Shown: positions 43,023 through 51,125 of the stretch, piece by piece
Layout of the letters: every line of letters begins with the position of its first letter
Position numbering within the stretch: position 1 is the stretch's first letter
Assembly (NCBI GenBank): GCA_947625615.1
Contig: CANQPB010000016.1
Coordinates: 1 to 52,037 of the forward strand
Origin: an uncultured Clostridia bacterium
GTDB lineage: Bacteria > Bacillota > Clostridia > Oscillospirales > Ruminococcaceae
Length of the DNA: 52,037 bases
Direction of reading: 5' to 3'
Position numbers and translations under genes: made by a program
The notes under the pieces: model-generated
Databases searched by the model: none
What the model saw: the letters and a program-made list of their open reading frames with translations, nothing else
Told to the model about the DNA's origin: nothing

Positions 43023-44570
43023 ATGTATAAATTCTTATCAGCTCTTTTGGCCGCAGTTATTTTAACAGTTTGCCTGCCCGTTCAGGCTCTTGCGGAATAT
43101 GACGCTTCCGACGATGTTGTGGAACTTTACACCGAGGAACCCGGTATTGTAATGGACGTCGGAAACAAGACCCCCTTTGTCTCGATAGAAGACGCGGTTG
43201 AATACGTCCGCGATCTCGCCGAAAGCGAATGGCCGGACAAGATGATCGTAAACATCTATCCCGAGGCCTTTGACAACGCGGACATCGCCTCGGCATGGAA
43301 CACCCTTCGTTACGCCTTCACCAAAAACCTCGGCGATTACCCCGACGGCGACTGGCTCTGGCATTACGGAATCTCCGGCGACAACGAGGACGGCAGCGAG
43401 CTTTACACCCTCACCATCACCGACAACATTTCAAACGAGCAGGTAAAGGTCTACCGCCTCGTCTACCTCACCCCCGTCAGCAAAAAGAACATCGAAGCCC
43501 TTGACAATGAAATAAAGGACTTCGTCGAAGACCTCGTTCCCGAGGACTACACCGACTTTGAAAAGATAAAGGCCGTCTACGACTGGGTGACCTCGAACGT
43601 GAAATATCACGCCGGCGAGGCCCGCAGAATAGATCAGACCCCCTACGGCGCTTTCAAGAACCGCGAGGCCATCTGCGCGGGCTACGGACTTCTCGTCTAC
43701 AGAATGCTCTACCACATGGGAGTCGAGTGCCGCTATGTCTCCGGCCTCGGAACCGAGGGCGACAATTGCTACCACGGCTGGAATCTTGTCGGCCTCGACG
43801 GCAAATATTACTGGCTCGACGCGACATGGGACGCCGGCAAAGAGCGCTACGACTGCTTCCTTGCGGGCAACGACAGCTTCATCGGCGACGGCGAGCACCA
43901 CATAGTCAAGCAGGGCTACGCTTCTAAAGAATTCACCTCCCGCTATCCCACCGAGGACGACGACTACCTTCTTCCCGGAGAGGCCGGCTTCAAGAGCGCC
44001 GTCTCAAAGAATTCCTTCTCCTTCTTCAAAGCCTATTTCCACGACGAAGTCGTAAGCCTTTCCTGGTCGCCGGTAGAGGGCGCAGCGGGATATTCCCTCT
44101 CCTTCCGCAGCTCCCATGACGGCAAGTGGCACGATCAGTCCTCCCGCACCGACAACTCCACCGCCTACACCGTCAGAAGAGATTACGACGCGGTCAAAAT
44201 CTTCACCGACAACGGCGTTCAGTCCGAAATCATAGAGTTCCCCGAGGGCGAGGGCAAATTCGAAAACGAAACCGTCTACGCCTCCCACATGCCCGGCACC
44301 CCGCTTATAACCGTCTGCCGCGTAGAAAAGAACGGCACCGTCTACCTCAGGTGGGCGTGCAGCTCAGACGCCGAGAGCTATAAGATCTACATGTCGGACG
44401 ACGGCTCGGACGTATACCGCAAGATTGGCGAAACCGAAAGCAACGAATTCATCGCCACCGGCCTGAAATCGGCAAATGTATGCCGTTTCATCATAAGATC
44501 CTATAACGGCGAGTGGTCTGAGGCGGAAAGCTGCCGCCCGGCCTCCGTAACCCCCGTAAGGGTGGATTGA
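43023..44570 (+). CDS. Secreted transglutaminase-like protein with fibronectin-type tail
   Basis: A 515-residue protein with a signal peptide (about 1-24, ending VQALA). The transglutaminase-like core (about 170-280) has the papain-like triad Cys218 (EAICAGYG), His251 (CYHGWN) and Asp266 (WLDATWD), so it may be a cysteine peptidase or acyl-transferase acting outside the cell. The C-terminal 180 residues look like two beta-sandwich repeats (LSWSPVEGAAGYSLSF; LRWACSSDAESYKIYM), typical of Fn3 modules. GGAGGA precedes the ATG. It stands alone and is followed by a hairpin-rich spacer. Confidence 0.88.
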   Translation: MYKFLSALLAAVILTVCLPVQALAEYDASDDVVELYTEEPGIVMDVGNKTPFVSIEDAVEYVRDLAESEWPDKMIVNIYPEAFDNADIASAWNTLRYAFTKNLGDYPDGDWLWHYGISGDNEDGSELYTLTITDNISNEQVKVYRLVYLTPVSKKNIEALDNEIKDFVEDLVPEDYTDFEKIKAVYDWVTSNVKYHAGEARRIDQTPYGAFKNREAICAGYGLLVYRMLYHMGVECRYVSGLGTEGDNCYHGWNLVGLDGKYYWLDATWDAGKERYDCFLAGNDSFIGDGEHHIVKQGYASKEFTSRYPTEDDDYLLPGEAGFKSAVSKNSFSFFKAYFHDEVVSLSWSPVEGAAGYSLSFRSSHDGKWHDQSSRTDNSTAYTVRRDYDAVKIFTDNGVQSEIIEFPEGEGKFENETVYASHMPGTPLITVCRVEKNGTVYLRWACSSDAESYKIYMSDDGSDVYRKIGETESNEFIATGLKSANVCRFIIRSYNGEWSEAESCRPASVTPVRVD

Positions 44571-44736
44571 GCCGACCGCCGAAGGCGCTCAACCGTTACA
44601 GGGCTTGGAAATGAGAGTTCCCGTTCTTTAACGGCCGAAAGGGTCTTAAAGAACGCCCCCTGCTCCTCCTTCCCGGAGGGGCAGGGGTAACGGCCCCCAC
44701 AAATCGAAAACGGACGCCCGCAGGGGCGTCTTTTTT
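44571..44736 (+). terminator. Hairpin-rich 3' region with intrinsic terminator
   Basis: Contains TTGGAAATGAGAGT at 44605-44618, which is inverted at 44839-44852. A C-rich stem (CCCCTGCTCCTCC..GGAGGGGCAGGGG, about 44661-44695) follows. The clear terminator is GACGCCC-GCAG-GGGCGTC-TTTTTT at 44713-44736. Confidence 0.75.
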
Positions 44737-44773
44737 AAATGGGGAAAAATTTGATTTTTCAACCAAAAAGTGC

Positions 44774-44802
44774 TTGACAAATCCTCGGGGACATGTTACT
44801 AT
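44774..44802 (+). promoter_or_regulatory. Promoter of a candidate small RNA
   Basis: TTGACA at 44774-44779 and TACTAT at 44797-44802 have a 17-base spacer. It sits 37 bases after a strong terminator and points into a non-coding stretch. Confidence 0.65.
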
Positions 44803-44808
44803 AAAGAT

Positions 44809-44892
44809 GTCGCAAAGCGGCATGATATCGACTTCTTCACTCTCATTTCCAAATATGCAAAGCCCCGGACGATTTTTTCGCCCGGGGTTTTG
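44809..44892 (+). ncRNA. Candidate small RNA of about 85 nt
   Basis: The segment begins just after the promoter and ends at terminator CCCCGG..CCGGGG followed by TTTTGTATTT (44862-44892). It has no start codon with a ribosome site. Its middle, ACTCTCATTTCCAA (44839-44852), is the exact complement of 44605-44618 in the 3' region of the transglutaminase gene. That allows pairing in cis or trans. The terminator is bidirectional and can also end the panT operon. Confidence 0.5.
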
Positions 44893-44910
44893 TATTTATC
44901 TTATTTTTAT

Positions 44911-45495
44911 TTACGCGGCCTTTTTGCGGGTGACTATGCTTAAGATCCTGACTATCGCGGTGCTGAGGCAGAGGTTTACCGCAAGCTCTACAAGCGAGTT
45001 GAGGCCGGTCATGCCGAAGATGAGGTATAAAATCGTGTTGCCGAAGCCTGCGCTTTCGGCCCAGCCCTGAACCGTCGGGTAGAAGAATATCCCGCAGCCC
45101 AAAAGGAAGATCGCCTTGTTGACTACCTGGCAGACCGTCGCCGCCAAAATTATCGCGAGCCAGCTGTTCTTGTTCTCAAGGGCCTTATAGGTGACCGCCG
45201 CGCAGAAGCCCGCAAGCGTGCCCTTTAACATTACCGTTATTACGGTGCCCACCGGGCTTATAGCCATAAAAAGCGCGGTGTCGGTGAACATGACTACTAC
45301 GCTGAAAACAAACCCGAGCCAGGTGCCCGCCTTCCAGCCGTAAAGCGCCGCGCCGACAACTATCGGAATAAATACGAGCGCTATGCTGAACATGCCGAAT
45401 TTTATTACCGACGCCACCGCCTGCAAAACGACTACTATCGCCGTTAAAAGACCCATCGCCGCCAGCATCAGCGTTTTTTCTCTTGTGTTTGCCAT
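44911..45495 (-). CDS. panT: ECF transporter S component, probably for pantothenate
   Basis: A 194-residue membrane protein with about six helices, of the ECF-transporter substrate-binding (S component) type. The early segment MLAAMGLLTAIVVVLQAVAS and the AALYGWKAGTWLGFVFS region fit the family. It lies 23 bases downstream of type III pantothenate kinase, with GGAGGA before its ATG. I therefore infer pantothenate as the substrate. The energising module EcfAAT is not in the window. Confidence 0.85.
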   Translation of the reverse strand: MANTREKTLMLAAMGLLTAIVVVLQAVASVIKFGMFSIALVFIPIVVGAALYGWKAGTWLGFVFSVVVMFTDTALFMAISPVGTVITVMLKGTLAGFCAAVTYKALENKNSWLAIILAATVCQVVNKAIFLLGCGIFFYPTVQGWAESAGFGNTILYLIFGMTGLNSLVELAVNLCLSTAIVRILSIVTRKKAA

Positions 45496-45518
45496 AAAAA
45501 TTTCCTCCTGTTTGTGAA

Positions 45519-46295
45519 TTATGAATTGAGCTTATATATTTCGTAAAGGCCGTCGAGCAAAAGGGTGTCATCGTGGATTATTCCCTCGGTGCGGCAGTGC
45601 GGAACTATTATTCCGCCGAGCCCGCCGGTGACGATCACCTTGGCGTCATGGCCGATTTTTTCGCGGAAGCGCTCTATCATGCCGTCCATCATGCAGGCGC
45701 TGCCCAAAAGCGAGCCGGAACGCATGCATTCGGCGGTGTCAAGGCTTATGGGGTCGGGCTCGCTGCCGTCGGGGGTGACGTCCTGCAAAAGCGCCGCCGA
45801 CGAGGTGAGCGCCCGCAGCGATATCATCACGCCGGGGATTATCGAGCCGCCCAAAAAAGTCCCCTCGCGGTCGATGGCGCTGACGGTGGTCGCGGTGCCG
45901 AAATCGAAGATTATAAGTGGGGCACCGTACTTTTTTATCGCGCCGACCGCGCCGCATACGAGATCCGTCCCTATCGAATCGGCGGGAATTCCGCCCTTTA
46001 CCTTAAGGCCGGCGTCCACTCCCCTGCCGACTATCATCGGCTCGAAGCCGAACAGGATCTTCGCCGCCCTGCCGAGCGACTGCACCAGCGCCGGAACTAC
46101 GGTGGATATCACCGCGCCGCTGACGGAATCCCGCGGGACGCCGTATAAATTCAGTATATTTCCGAGGGTGGCGGCATATTGGTCGCCGGTCATAAGCGTG
46201 TCGGTGGCAACGCGCGCCGTAAAGTGAAGGCTGCCGCTTGCGTCAAACGCGCCGAGAACAATGTTTGTGTTGCCTGCGTCTATTGCAAAAACCAT
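45519..46295 (-). CDS. coaX: Type III pantothenate kinase
   Basis: First step of coenzyme A synthesis: phosphorylates pantothenate. The 258 residues start MVFAIDAGNTNIVLGAFD (phosphate-1 motif). GTDLVCGAVGAIKKYG, DFGTATTVSAID (about 127-138) and VIVTGGLGG (about 220) complete the ASKHA fold. I start at ATG 46295, with GGAGGT upstream; the longer frame to 46442 runs through the promoter. It is followed by the pantothenate S component in the same operon, so uptake and phosphorylation are made together. Confidence 0.94.
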   Translation of the reverse strand: MVFAIDAGNTNIVLGAFDASGSLHFTARVATDTLMTGDQYAATLGNILNLYGVPRDSVSGAVISTVVPALVQSLGRAAKILFGFEPMIVGRGVDAGLKVKGGIPADSIGTDLVCGAVGAIKKYGAPLIIFDFGTATTVSAIDREGTFLGGSIIPGVMISLRALTSSAALLQDVTPDGSEPDPISLDTAECMRSGSLLGSACMMDGMIERFREKIGHDAKVIVTGGLGGIIVPHCRTEGIIHDDTLLLDGLYEIYKLNS

Positions 46296-46326
46296 CTTCG
46301 CACCTCCGTTTTTTCTGCCGAGGAAC

Positions 46327-46355
46327 ATTATAATACAGCCGCGAAGAGCAATCAA
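46327..46355 (-). promoter_or_regulatory. Promoter of coaX-panT
   Basis: Minus strand TTGATT (46350-46355) and TATAAT (46327-46332) have a 17-base spacer. Confidence 0.78.
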
Positions 46356-46508
46356 GGGGTAAAACGCATTTTCGTACAGATATATAAAACCCCTGTTGAC
46401 GGCATGGGTTTTTGTGTAGTTTTTACAGACGAGTATACACAAAATGTATAAAAATACACCGGCAAAAATGCCGGCGGAGGACGGCTTTCAAAAATTTCGG
46501 ATTTTATA

Positions 46509-46537
46509 ATGACAACCGGCCGAAAATGTGCTATACT
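46509..46537 (+). promoter_or_regulatory. Promoter of polA
   Basis: ATGACA at 46509-46514 and TATACT at 46532-46537 have a 17-base spacer, 38 bases before ATG 46575. A CCGGCA-AAAA-TGCCGG hairpin lies upstream at 46459-46474. Confidence 0.7.
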
Positions 46538-46574
46538 GTATGTAAAGACAAAAACCAGCGAAAGAGGTGCAAAA

Positions 46575-49115
46575 ATGCGTATTCTTGTTATCGACGGAAA
46601 TTCGGTGATAAACCGCGCGTATTACGGCGTTAAGCCGCTGAACTCGTCAAAGGGTTTCCCGACAAACGCCATCACCGGCCTTATGAACGTCTATTTGAGA
46701 GAGGTCGACCGCCTAAAGCCGGACGGCGTTACCGCGGCTTTCGACCGCAAGGAGCCGACGTTTCGCCACAAGGCCTGCGATTTTTACAAGGCAAACCGCA
46801 AGGCCATGCCGGACGACCTTGCGAGGCAGCTTCCCAAGGCGAAGGAGCTTTTGAAAGATCTCGGCGTGAACGTGATAGAATGCGAGGGCTTTGAGGCGGA
46901 CGACATCTTAGGCTCAATATCGGGGCTGTTTTCCGGCAAGGACGACGAGGTATATCTTCTTTCGGGGGACAGAGACATTTTGCAGCTTATAGGCGGCAAC
47001 ACGAAGGTGCTTTTGGCGACAAACCGCGACACCTCGGAATATGACCGCGACCGCTTTTTTGAGGAATACGGCGTGGAACCGGCGCAGCTTATCGACATAA
47101 AGGGGCTTCAGGGCGACAGCTCGGACAACATTCCCGGAGTGGCGGGGGTGGGCTCGGTGACGGCGCTCAGCCTGATAAAGCGCTTCGGCTCGGTGGAAAA
47201 TCTCTACGGGCATCTTGACGACGACGATTTGACGCCCCGCACCCGCGAGAAGCTGGCCGCCGGGCGGGATTCGGCATTTTTGAGCAAGTGGCTCGCGACT
47301 ATCGTGAAAAACGCGCCCGTCCCGCAGGACAAGCGCGAATACCTCCCCGGCGAGCCGGACGAGCACGGCGCAGCCCTTTTGCTCACCGAGCTTGAAATGT
47401 TCCGCATGATGGATCGCCTGGGGCTTGCGGCGGTGTCGCTGCCCTCCGAGCCCGAGCTCGCGCCGATACCCAACGAGGAGATAAAAACCCTGCCGCTCGA
47501 CGCCGAGGCTTTAAAAAATCTCGACTGCGCCGAAAGCAGCTTTATCTTCGACGGAAAAAGCCTGAGCGTTATCTCGGCAAACCGCATATACTGCGCCGAC
47601 GCGGGAAGCGATCCCGAAGCGGTGCTCGATTATTTCGGCCTTGAGGGGCAAAAATCCGCCTTTTCGGCCAAGGAGGCCTATAAATTCTGCTATTCAAGGG
47701 GCAAGGAGCTTAGGGGGCTCGAATTTATCTGCGATCTTGCGGGGTATCTTCTCAACTCGCAGGCGACGGACTATACCGTGGCGAATCTTTGCGCCTCGAA
47801 CGGGGTGAGCTACAGCCGCGACCCCGACCGTGCCGACATCATCTCGCTGCCGGCACTGGCAAAAAAGCTCCATGAGGAAGTCGTCTCGGGCGGAATGTCG
47901 TCGCTGCTCTTTGACATCGAACAGCCGCTCTGCGAGGTGCTCGCCTCAATGGAGGTGCTCGGCGTAAAGGCGGACACCGACGGCATTCGCGCGTTCGGCG
48001 ACGGCCTTAAATCCGACATTCACGATCTTGAGCAGCGGATATACTACTCCGCCGGGCACGAATTCAACATAAATTCCTCGAAGCAGCTCGGCGAGGTTCT
48101 CTTCGGCGAGCTGGGGCTGCCGAGCGGAAAGAAAAACCACCGCGGCCTTTCTACAAGCGCCGAGGTGCTGGAATCGCTCGTGCCGATACACCCGATCGCG
48201 CAGGACGTTTTGGAATACCGCACGCTGACAAAACTTTTATCCACCTATGTCGACGGCCTTCTTGAGGAGGTCTCGCCGGACGGCAGGGTGCGCTCGGAAT
48301 TCAAGCAGACCGAGACGAGAACCGGCCGCATATCCTCCTCGAACCCGAACATGCAGAATATCCCCGTCCGCAAGGAGCTCGGCCGGAACATGAGAAAATT
48401 TTTCGTGGCCCCAAAGGGGCGCGTTCTCCTTGACGCCGACTACAGCCAGATAGAGCTTAGGGTGCTGGCCTCGATGAGCGGCGACGAGGCGATGTGCTCG
48501 GCGTTTTTAAGCGGCACCGATATCCACACGCGCACGGCCTCGCAGGTGTTCGGCGTGCCGGAGGAGTTTATTGATCCCGACATGCGCCGCGCTGCAAAGG
48601 CGGTAAACTTCGGAATAATCTACGGAATAGGCGCTTTCAGCCTTTCAAAGGACATCAACTGCTCGGTCGCCGAGGCGGACAGGTATATTAAAACCTACCT
48701 CGGGACATATCCCATGATAGACAAATTCATGCACGAGACCGTCGCCAAAGCGGAAAAGGACGGCTTTGTCACCACGCTGTTCGGCCGCCGAAGATATATC
48801 CCCGAGCTTTTGGCGTCCAACCGAAACGTGCAGAATTTCGGCAAGCGCGCCGCCATGAACGCGCCTATTCAGGGCACCGCGGCGGACATCATCAAAATTG
48901 CGATGATAAGGGTATACCGCCGGCTTAAAGAGGAAAAGCTTGACGCAAAGCTTATTTTGCAGGTACACGACGAGCTTATAGTCGAATCGGCCGAGGAATG
49001 CCGCGAGGCCGCCGCAAAGGTGTTAAGAGAAGAGATGCAGAGCGCCGTCACCCTTAAGGTGCCGCTTATAGCCGACGTAAACGCAGGCAGCAGCTGGTAC
49101 GAGGCGAAAGGGTGA
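46575..49115 (+). CDS. polA: DNA polymerase I
   Basis: An 846-residue polymerase for Okazaki fragment processing and repair. The N-terminal 5' nuclease domain (about 1-280) begins MRILVIDGNSVINRAYYG and has IKGLQGDSSDNIPGV. The middle domain is the vestigial 3'-5' exonuclease fold; it lacks the DxE and other catalytic acids, so proofreading is absent, as in Bacillus and Taq. The polymerase domain has motif A LLDADYSQIELR, motif B RRAAKAVNFGIIYG and motif C LQVHDELIVES. GAGGTG precedes ATG 46575. Downstream the sequence changes abruptly to AT-rich mobile-element DNA. Confidence 0.96.
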   Translation: MRILVIDGNSVINRAYYGVKPLNSSKGFPTNAITGLMNVYLREVDRLKPDGVTAAFDRKEPTFRHKACDFYKANRKAMPDDLARQLPKAKELLKDLGVNVIECEGFEADDILGSISGLFSGKDDEVYLLSGDRDILQLIGGNTKVLLATNRDTSEYDRDRFFEEYGVEPAQLIDIKGLQGDSSDNIPGVAGVGSVTALSLIKRFGSVENLYGHLDDDDLTPRTREKLAAGRDSAFLSKWLATIVKNAPVPQDKREYLPGEPDEHGAALLLTELEMFRMMDRLGLAAVSLPSEPELAPIPNEEIKTLPLDAEALKNLDCAESSFIFDGKSLSVISANRIYCADAGSDPEAVLDYFGLEGQKSAFSAKEAYKFCYSRGKELRGLEFICDLAGYLLNSQATDYTVANLCASNGVSYSRDPDRADIISLPALAKKLHEEVVSGGMSSLLFDIEQPLCEVLASMEVLGVKADTDGIRAFGDGLKSDIHDLEQRIYYSAGHEFNINSSKQLGEVLFGELGLPSGKKNHRGLSTSAEVLESLVPIHPIAQDVLEYRTLTKLLSTYVDGLLEEVSPDGRVRSEFKQTETRTGRISSSNPNMQNIPVRKELGRNMRKFFVAPKGRVLLDADYSQIELRVLASMSGDEAMCSAFLSGTDIHTRTASQVFGVPEEFIDPDMRRAAKAVNFGIIYGIGAFSLSKDINCSVAEADRYIKTYLGTYPMIDKFMHETVAKAEKDGFVTTLFGRRRYIPELLASNRNVQNFGKRAAMNAPIQGTAADIIKIAMIRVYRRLKEEKLDAKLILQVHDELIVESAEECREAAAKVLREEMQSAVTLKVPLIADVNAGSSWYEAKG

Positions 49116-49251
49116 GCAAAAAAATCCCCTCCTAAATGGTAGCTACGCATAAAACAGTATCAACCTACAAACTGAAATAGGGTAGCTGCCGTACAGGGTG
49201 CAGAGAAAGGCGAGCGGAAAGCGATTGCTTTTGCCCGTCTTTTTCTTTGCC

Positions 49252-49365
49252 TGTTACGCAATAGAAGTCCATTTTTGAGGGCGGACGTATAAAACCCTTA
49301 CCCTGTCGTTTTTGCGTCTGTAATGCCGCATAAATCAAGGACTTTTTACCCTCTACTGCGTAACA
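49252..49365 (+). repeat. 114-bp block with inverted termini, copy A
   Basis: Begins TGTTACGCAATAGAAG and ends CTCTACTGCGTAACA. The ends are inverted repeats (TGTTACGCA/TGCGTAACA). The core GACGTATAAAACCCTTACC is shared with copies B and C. Confidence 0.85.
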
Positions 49366-49439
49366 TACCTATCCCAAAATCGGTAGATTTGTAAACCGGC
49401 TGGATTAGACATATTTTGAATGACGCATAGCTTCCGTTG

Positions 49440-49592
49440 TTGGATTATCCGATATTGGATTTTCCGACATCGGGTTATCCGACATCGGAAAATCCAACGC
49501 AATTAAATAAAGATATACTAACTACAGAAAAATCAAATACAGATTTAATCAAATACCTATTCCATTCCTATCCTTTCCCCAATCCCCTTTCC
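49440..49592 (+). pseudogene. Relic of an ICE replication-protein linker, copy 1
   Basis: In frame it reads LDYPILDFPTSGYPTSENPT and then QLNKDILTTEKSNTD, a chain of x-(E/D/G)-(Y/F/N)-P-(T/I) pentapeptides. That string resembles the variable linker of replication-initiator/replisome-organiser proteins on Firmicutes conjugative elements. No domain precedes or follows it, so this is a fragment. The same segment recurs at 49856. Confidence 0.5.
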
Positions 49593-49673
49593 TTTGGGGC
49601 AAGGTATAGCGGCAGAGCCGCCGGAACGGAAAAGAATGGAACAGAAGCGGCAATACAAAAATATCGTTTGCTA

Positions 49674-49787
49674 TGTTACGCAGTAGAACGTCATTTTTGA
49701 GGGTAGACGTATAAAACCCTTACCAACGTCATTTTCGTGCCTGCAAGACCGCTTAAAGCGGCAGGAAACAGGCTATATTGTGTAACA
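49674..49787 (+). repeat. 114-bp block with inverted termini, copy B
   Basis: Begins TGTTACGCAGTAGAACG and ends TATTGTGTAACA. It is 422 bp downstream of copy A, has exactly the same length, and its right half is more diverged. The left flank (GGTATAGCGGCAGAGCCGCC.. and ..TATCGTTTGCTA) matches the left flank of copy C. Confidence 0.85.
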
Positions 49788-49855
49788 GTCTGCCCCCCTA
49801 AAAAGAATGTTGTCGCTATAAAGTCATTTATTGCCGCAATATGCGCTCACCTATA

Positions 49856-50010
49856 TTGGATTTACCTACGTTGGATTATCCGATGTTGGAAAATCCAACG
49901 TAGGAAAAACCTACGTTGGAAAATCCAACGCAATTAAATAAAGATATATAAAGTAAAGATTAACTAAGTACGGATTATATCAATTACCCATTCCATTCCT
50001 ATCCTTTCCC
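49856..50010 (+). pseudogene. Relic of an ICE replication-protein linker, copy 2
   Basis: Reads LDLPTLDYPMLENPT, a stop codon, EKPTLENPTQLNKDI and a stop. It is the same pentapeptide pattern as copy 1 but with two in-frame stops. The downstream DNA (CCATTCCTATCCTTTCCCC and CAAGGTATAGCGGCAGAGCC) is also shared, showing a tandem duplication of about 425 bp. Confidence 0.55.
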
Positions 50011-50103
50011 CTCCCCTCCCCTTTGGAGCAAGGTATAGCGGCAGAGCCGCCGGAACGGAAAAGAATGGAGCAGGAGCGGCAATACAAAAAATATCGTTTG
50101 CTA

Positions 50104-50217
50104 TGTTACGCAATAGAAGCCCATTTTTGAGGGTAGACGTATAAAACCCTTACCCTGCCGTTTTTATGCCCATAGAACCGCTTAAATCAAGGGGAAACCG
50201 ACCTCTATCGCGTTACA
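50104..50217 (+). repeat. 114-bp block with inverted termini, copy C
   Basis: Begins TGTTACGCAATAGAAG and ends TATCGCGTTACA. It is 430 bp downstream of copy B and again 114 bp long; it shares AGGGTAGACGTATAAAACCC with copy B. After it lies about 60 bp of unassigned sequence before the HTH gene. Confidence 0.85.
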
Positions 50218-50278
50218 CTCCATACTGGATTGAAAGCGCAAGCGGTCTATCCGATTGCGCTCTCTTGACTGCCACCTG

Positions 50279-50482
50279 CTACCTGTCAAAACGGAATTGC
50301 AGGATAGATTTGATAAGGTGCGCTTTCAAGAGGTCTTGTATATCGTTGTTGGCACACCCTTGAAAGAATGACAAGTATTTGATATATCCTGTGTAATGCT
50401 GCAATACGACGTTCACCGCTTTCGGCTCTCCGGTAACGGCTTTTTCAATCACCTTAAAAGGTATTAAATGCTTATTCCTCAT
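50279..50482 (-). CDS. HTH_16-like ICE protein
   Basis: A 67-residue protein (IPFKVIEKAVTGEPKAVNVV, then LQHYTGYIKYLS) that matches the small helix-turn-helix proteins usually encoded next to the sigma-like gene in Tn916-type elements. It overlaps that gene by 11 bases. It is somewhat shorter than most relatives. It may help control transfer or excision genes, but none are left downstream. Confidence 0.72.
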   Translation of the reverse strand: MRNKHLIPFKVIEKAVTGEPKAVNVVLQHYTGYIKYLSFFQGCANNDIQDLLKAHLIKSILQFRFDR

Positions 50483-50912
50483 GTTCTGTTTTCCTCCATT
50501 CTTTTCGCAACTGTTTCAGAGCCGCTAACTTCCAGTAATTCGCTGTGCTTCTGCAATGCCCGTACTCGCGCCCGATCTGCGTATCGGTATAGCCGAGAAA
50601 GAAGTACATCAGCAGGACAGTACGCCGCTGCTCTGACAATCGGCACAATGCGTCTGCTAACCGCTTGCTTCCTACGATAACCTTTTTCCCTTTTACCACA
50701 AAGACCGTCGGCGTATCGTACTGCTCAAAATAAGTATCGGTAGTAAACGGCTCATAAGACGTTTCGGACATAAGGTAGTCAAGGGATATTTCATGCTCCT
50801 GTCTCCGCTTTAAGTCACGGTATGCGTTGATTGCGGCATTACGGAGAACGAGCTTGCAAAAGGCATTAAAGGTGTATTCGATATGCTCCTTGTATTCTTC
50901 GGAATAACTCAT
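50472..50912 (-). CDS. Sigma-70-like factor of a conjugative element
   Basis: A 146-residue protein like Tn916 Orf7-type sigma factors. The N-terminal part (YTFNAFCKLVLRNAAINAYR) resembles a short region 2. The C-terminal part has a region-4 HTH (LSEQRRTVLLMYFFLGYTDT, then QIGREYGHCRSTANYWKLAA). GGGGGTGAG precedes the ATG. In Tn916 the homologue governs excision and transfer gene expression. Here it is followed only by the HTH_16-like gene, in a row pointing toward polA. Confidence 0.85.
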   Translation of the reverse strand: MSYSEEYKEHIEYTFNAFCKLVLRNAAINAYRDLKRRQEHEISLDYLMSETSYEPFTTDTYFEQYDTPTVFVVKGKKVIVGSKRLADALCRLSEQRRTVLLMYFFLGYTDTQIGREYGHCRSTANYWKLAALKQLRKEWRKTEHEE

Positions 50913-50953
50913 TTTTTCTCACCCCCTTTCTTCCCGGCAGGGGGCTATTACAA

Positions 50954-50990
50954 CAAACACCCATACAGCGCAAAACTGCATGGGTGTTTG
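50954..50990. promoter_or_regulatory. Long hairpin upstream of the sigma-like gene
   Basis: Perfect 11-bp inverted repeat CAAACACCCAT/ATGGGTGTTTG with a 15-base loop, about 40 bases before the sigma-like gene. It lies between the leader peptide and the gene, where a transcription attenuator would be expected. Confidence 0.6.
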
Positions 50991-51065
50991 GGTAATATGA
51001 GTTATTAAAGTCTACAATATGATTTGTGTGTTCATCTTCCTCGGCAGGGTAGCCCGCTTGCTGGG

Positions 51066-51125
51066 TTAAACTTTTTTTGAGCGGAGCGCCCTTGTTGGAA
51101 TTTGTCGATATGAAAGTGGCTTCAT
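51066..51125 (-). CDS. 19-residue leader peptide
   Basis: A short ORF on minus encodes MKPLSYRQIPTRALRSKKV and a TAA. AGGAGG is at ideal distance from the ATG. It lies 150 bases upstream of the sigma-like gene and is followed by two hairpins. The peptide is basic and Arg/Lys-rich, as are leader peptides that respond to ribosome stalling. It is too short for ordinary gene calls. Confidence 0.55.
   Translation of the reverse strand: MKPLSYRQIPTRALRSKKV

Noticed and set aside
49440-49500. TTGGATTATCCGA-type repeats as plasmid iterons or a replication origin
   Set aside because: The repeats are 15 bases in phase with a clean pentapeptide frame, and no initiator gene is present; a decayed coding linker explains them better.
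49252-50217. CRISPR array
   Set aside because: Only three units, 114 bp long, with 308-316-bp partly homologous spacers and no cas genes; not a CRISPR pattern.
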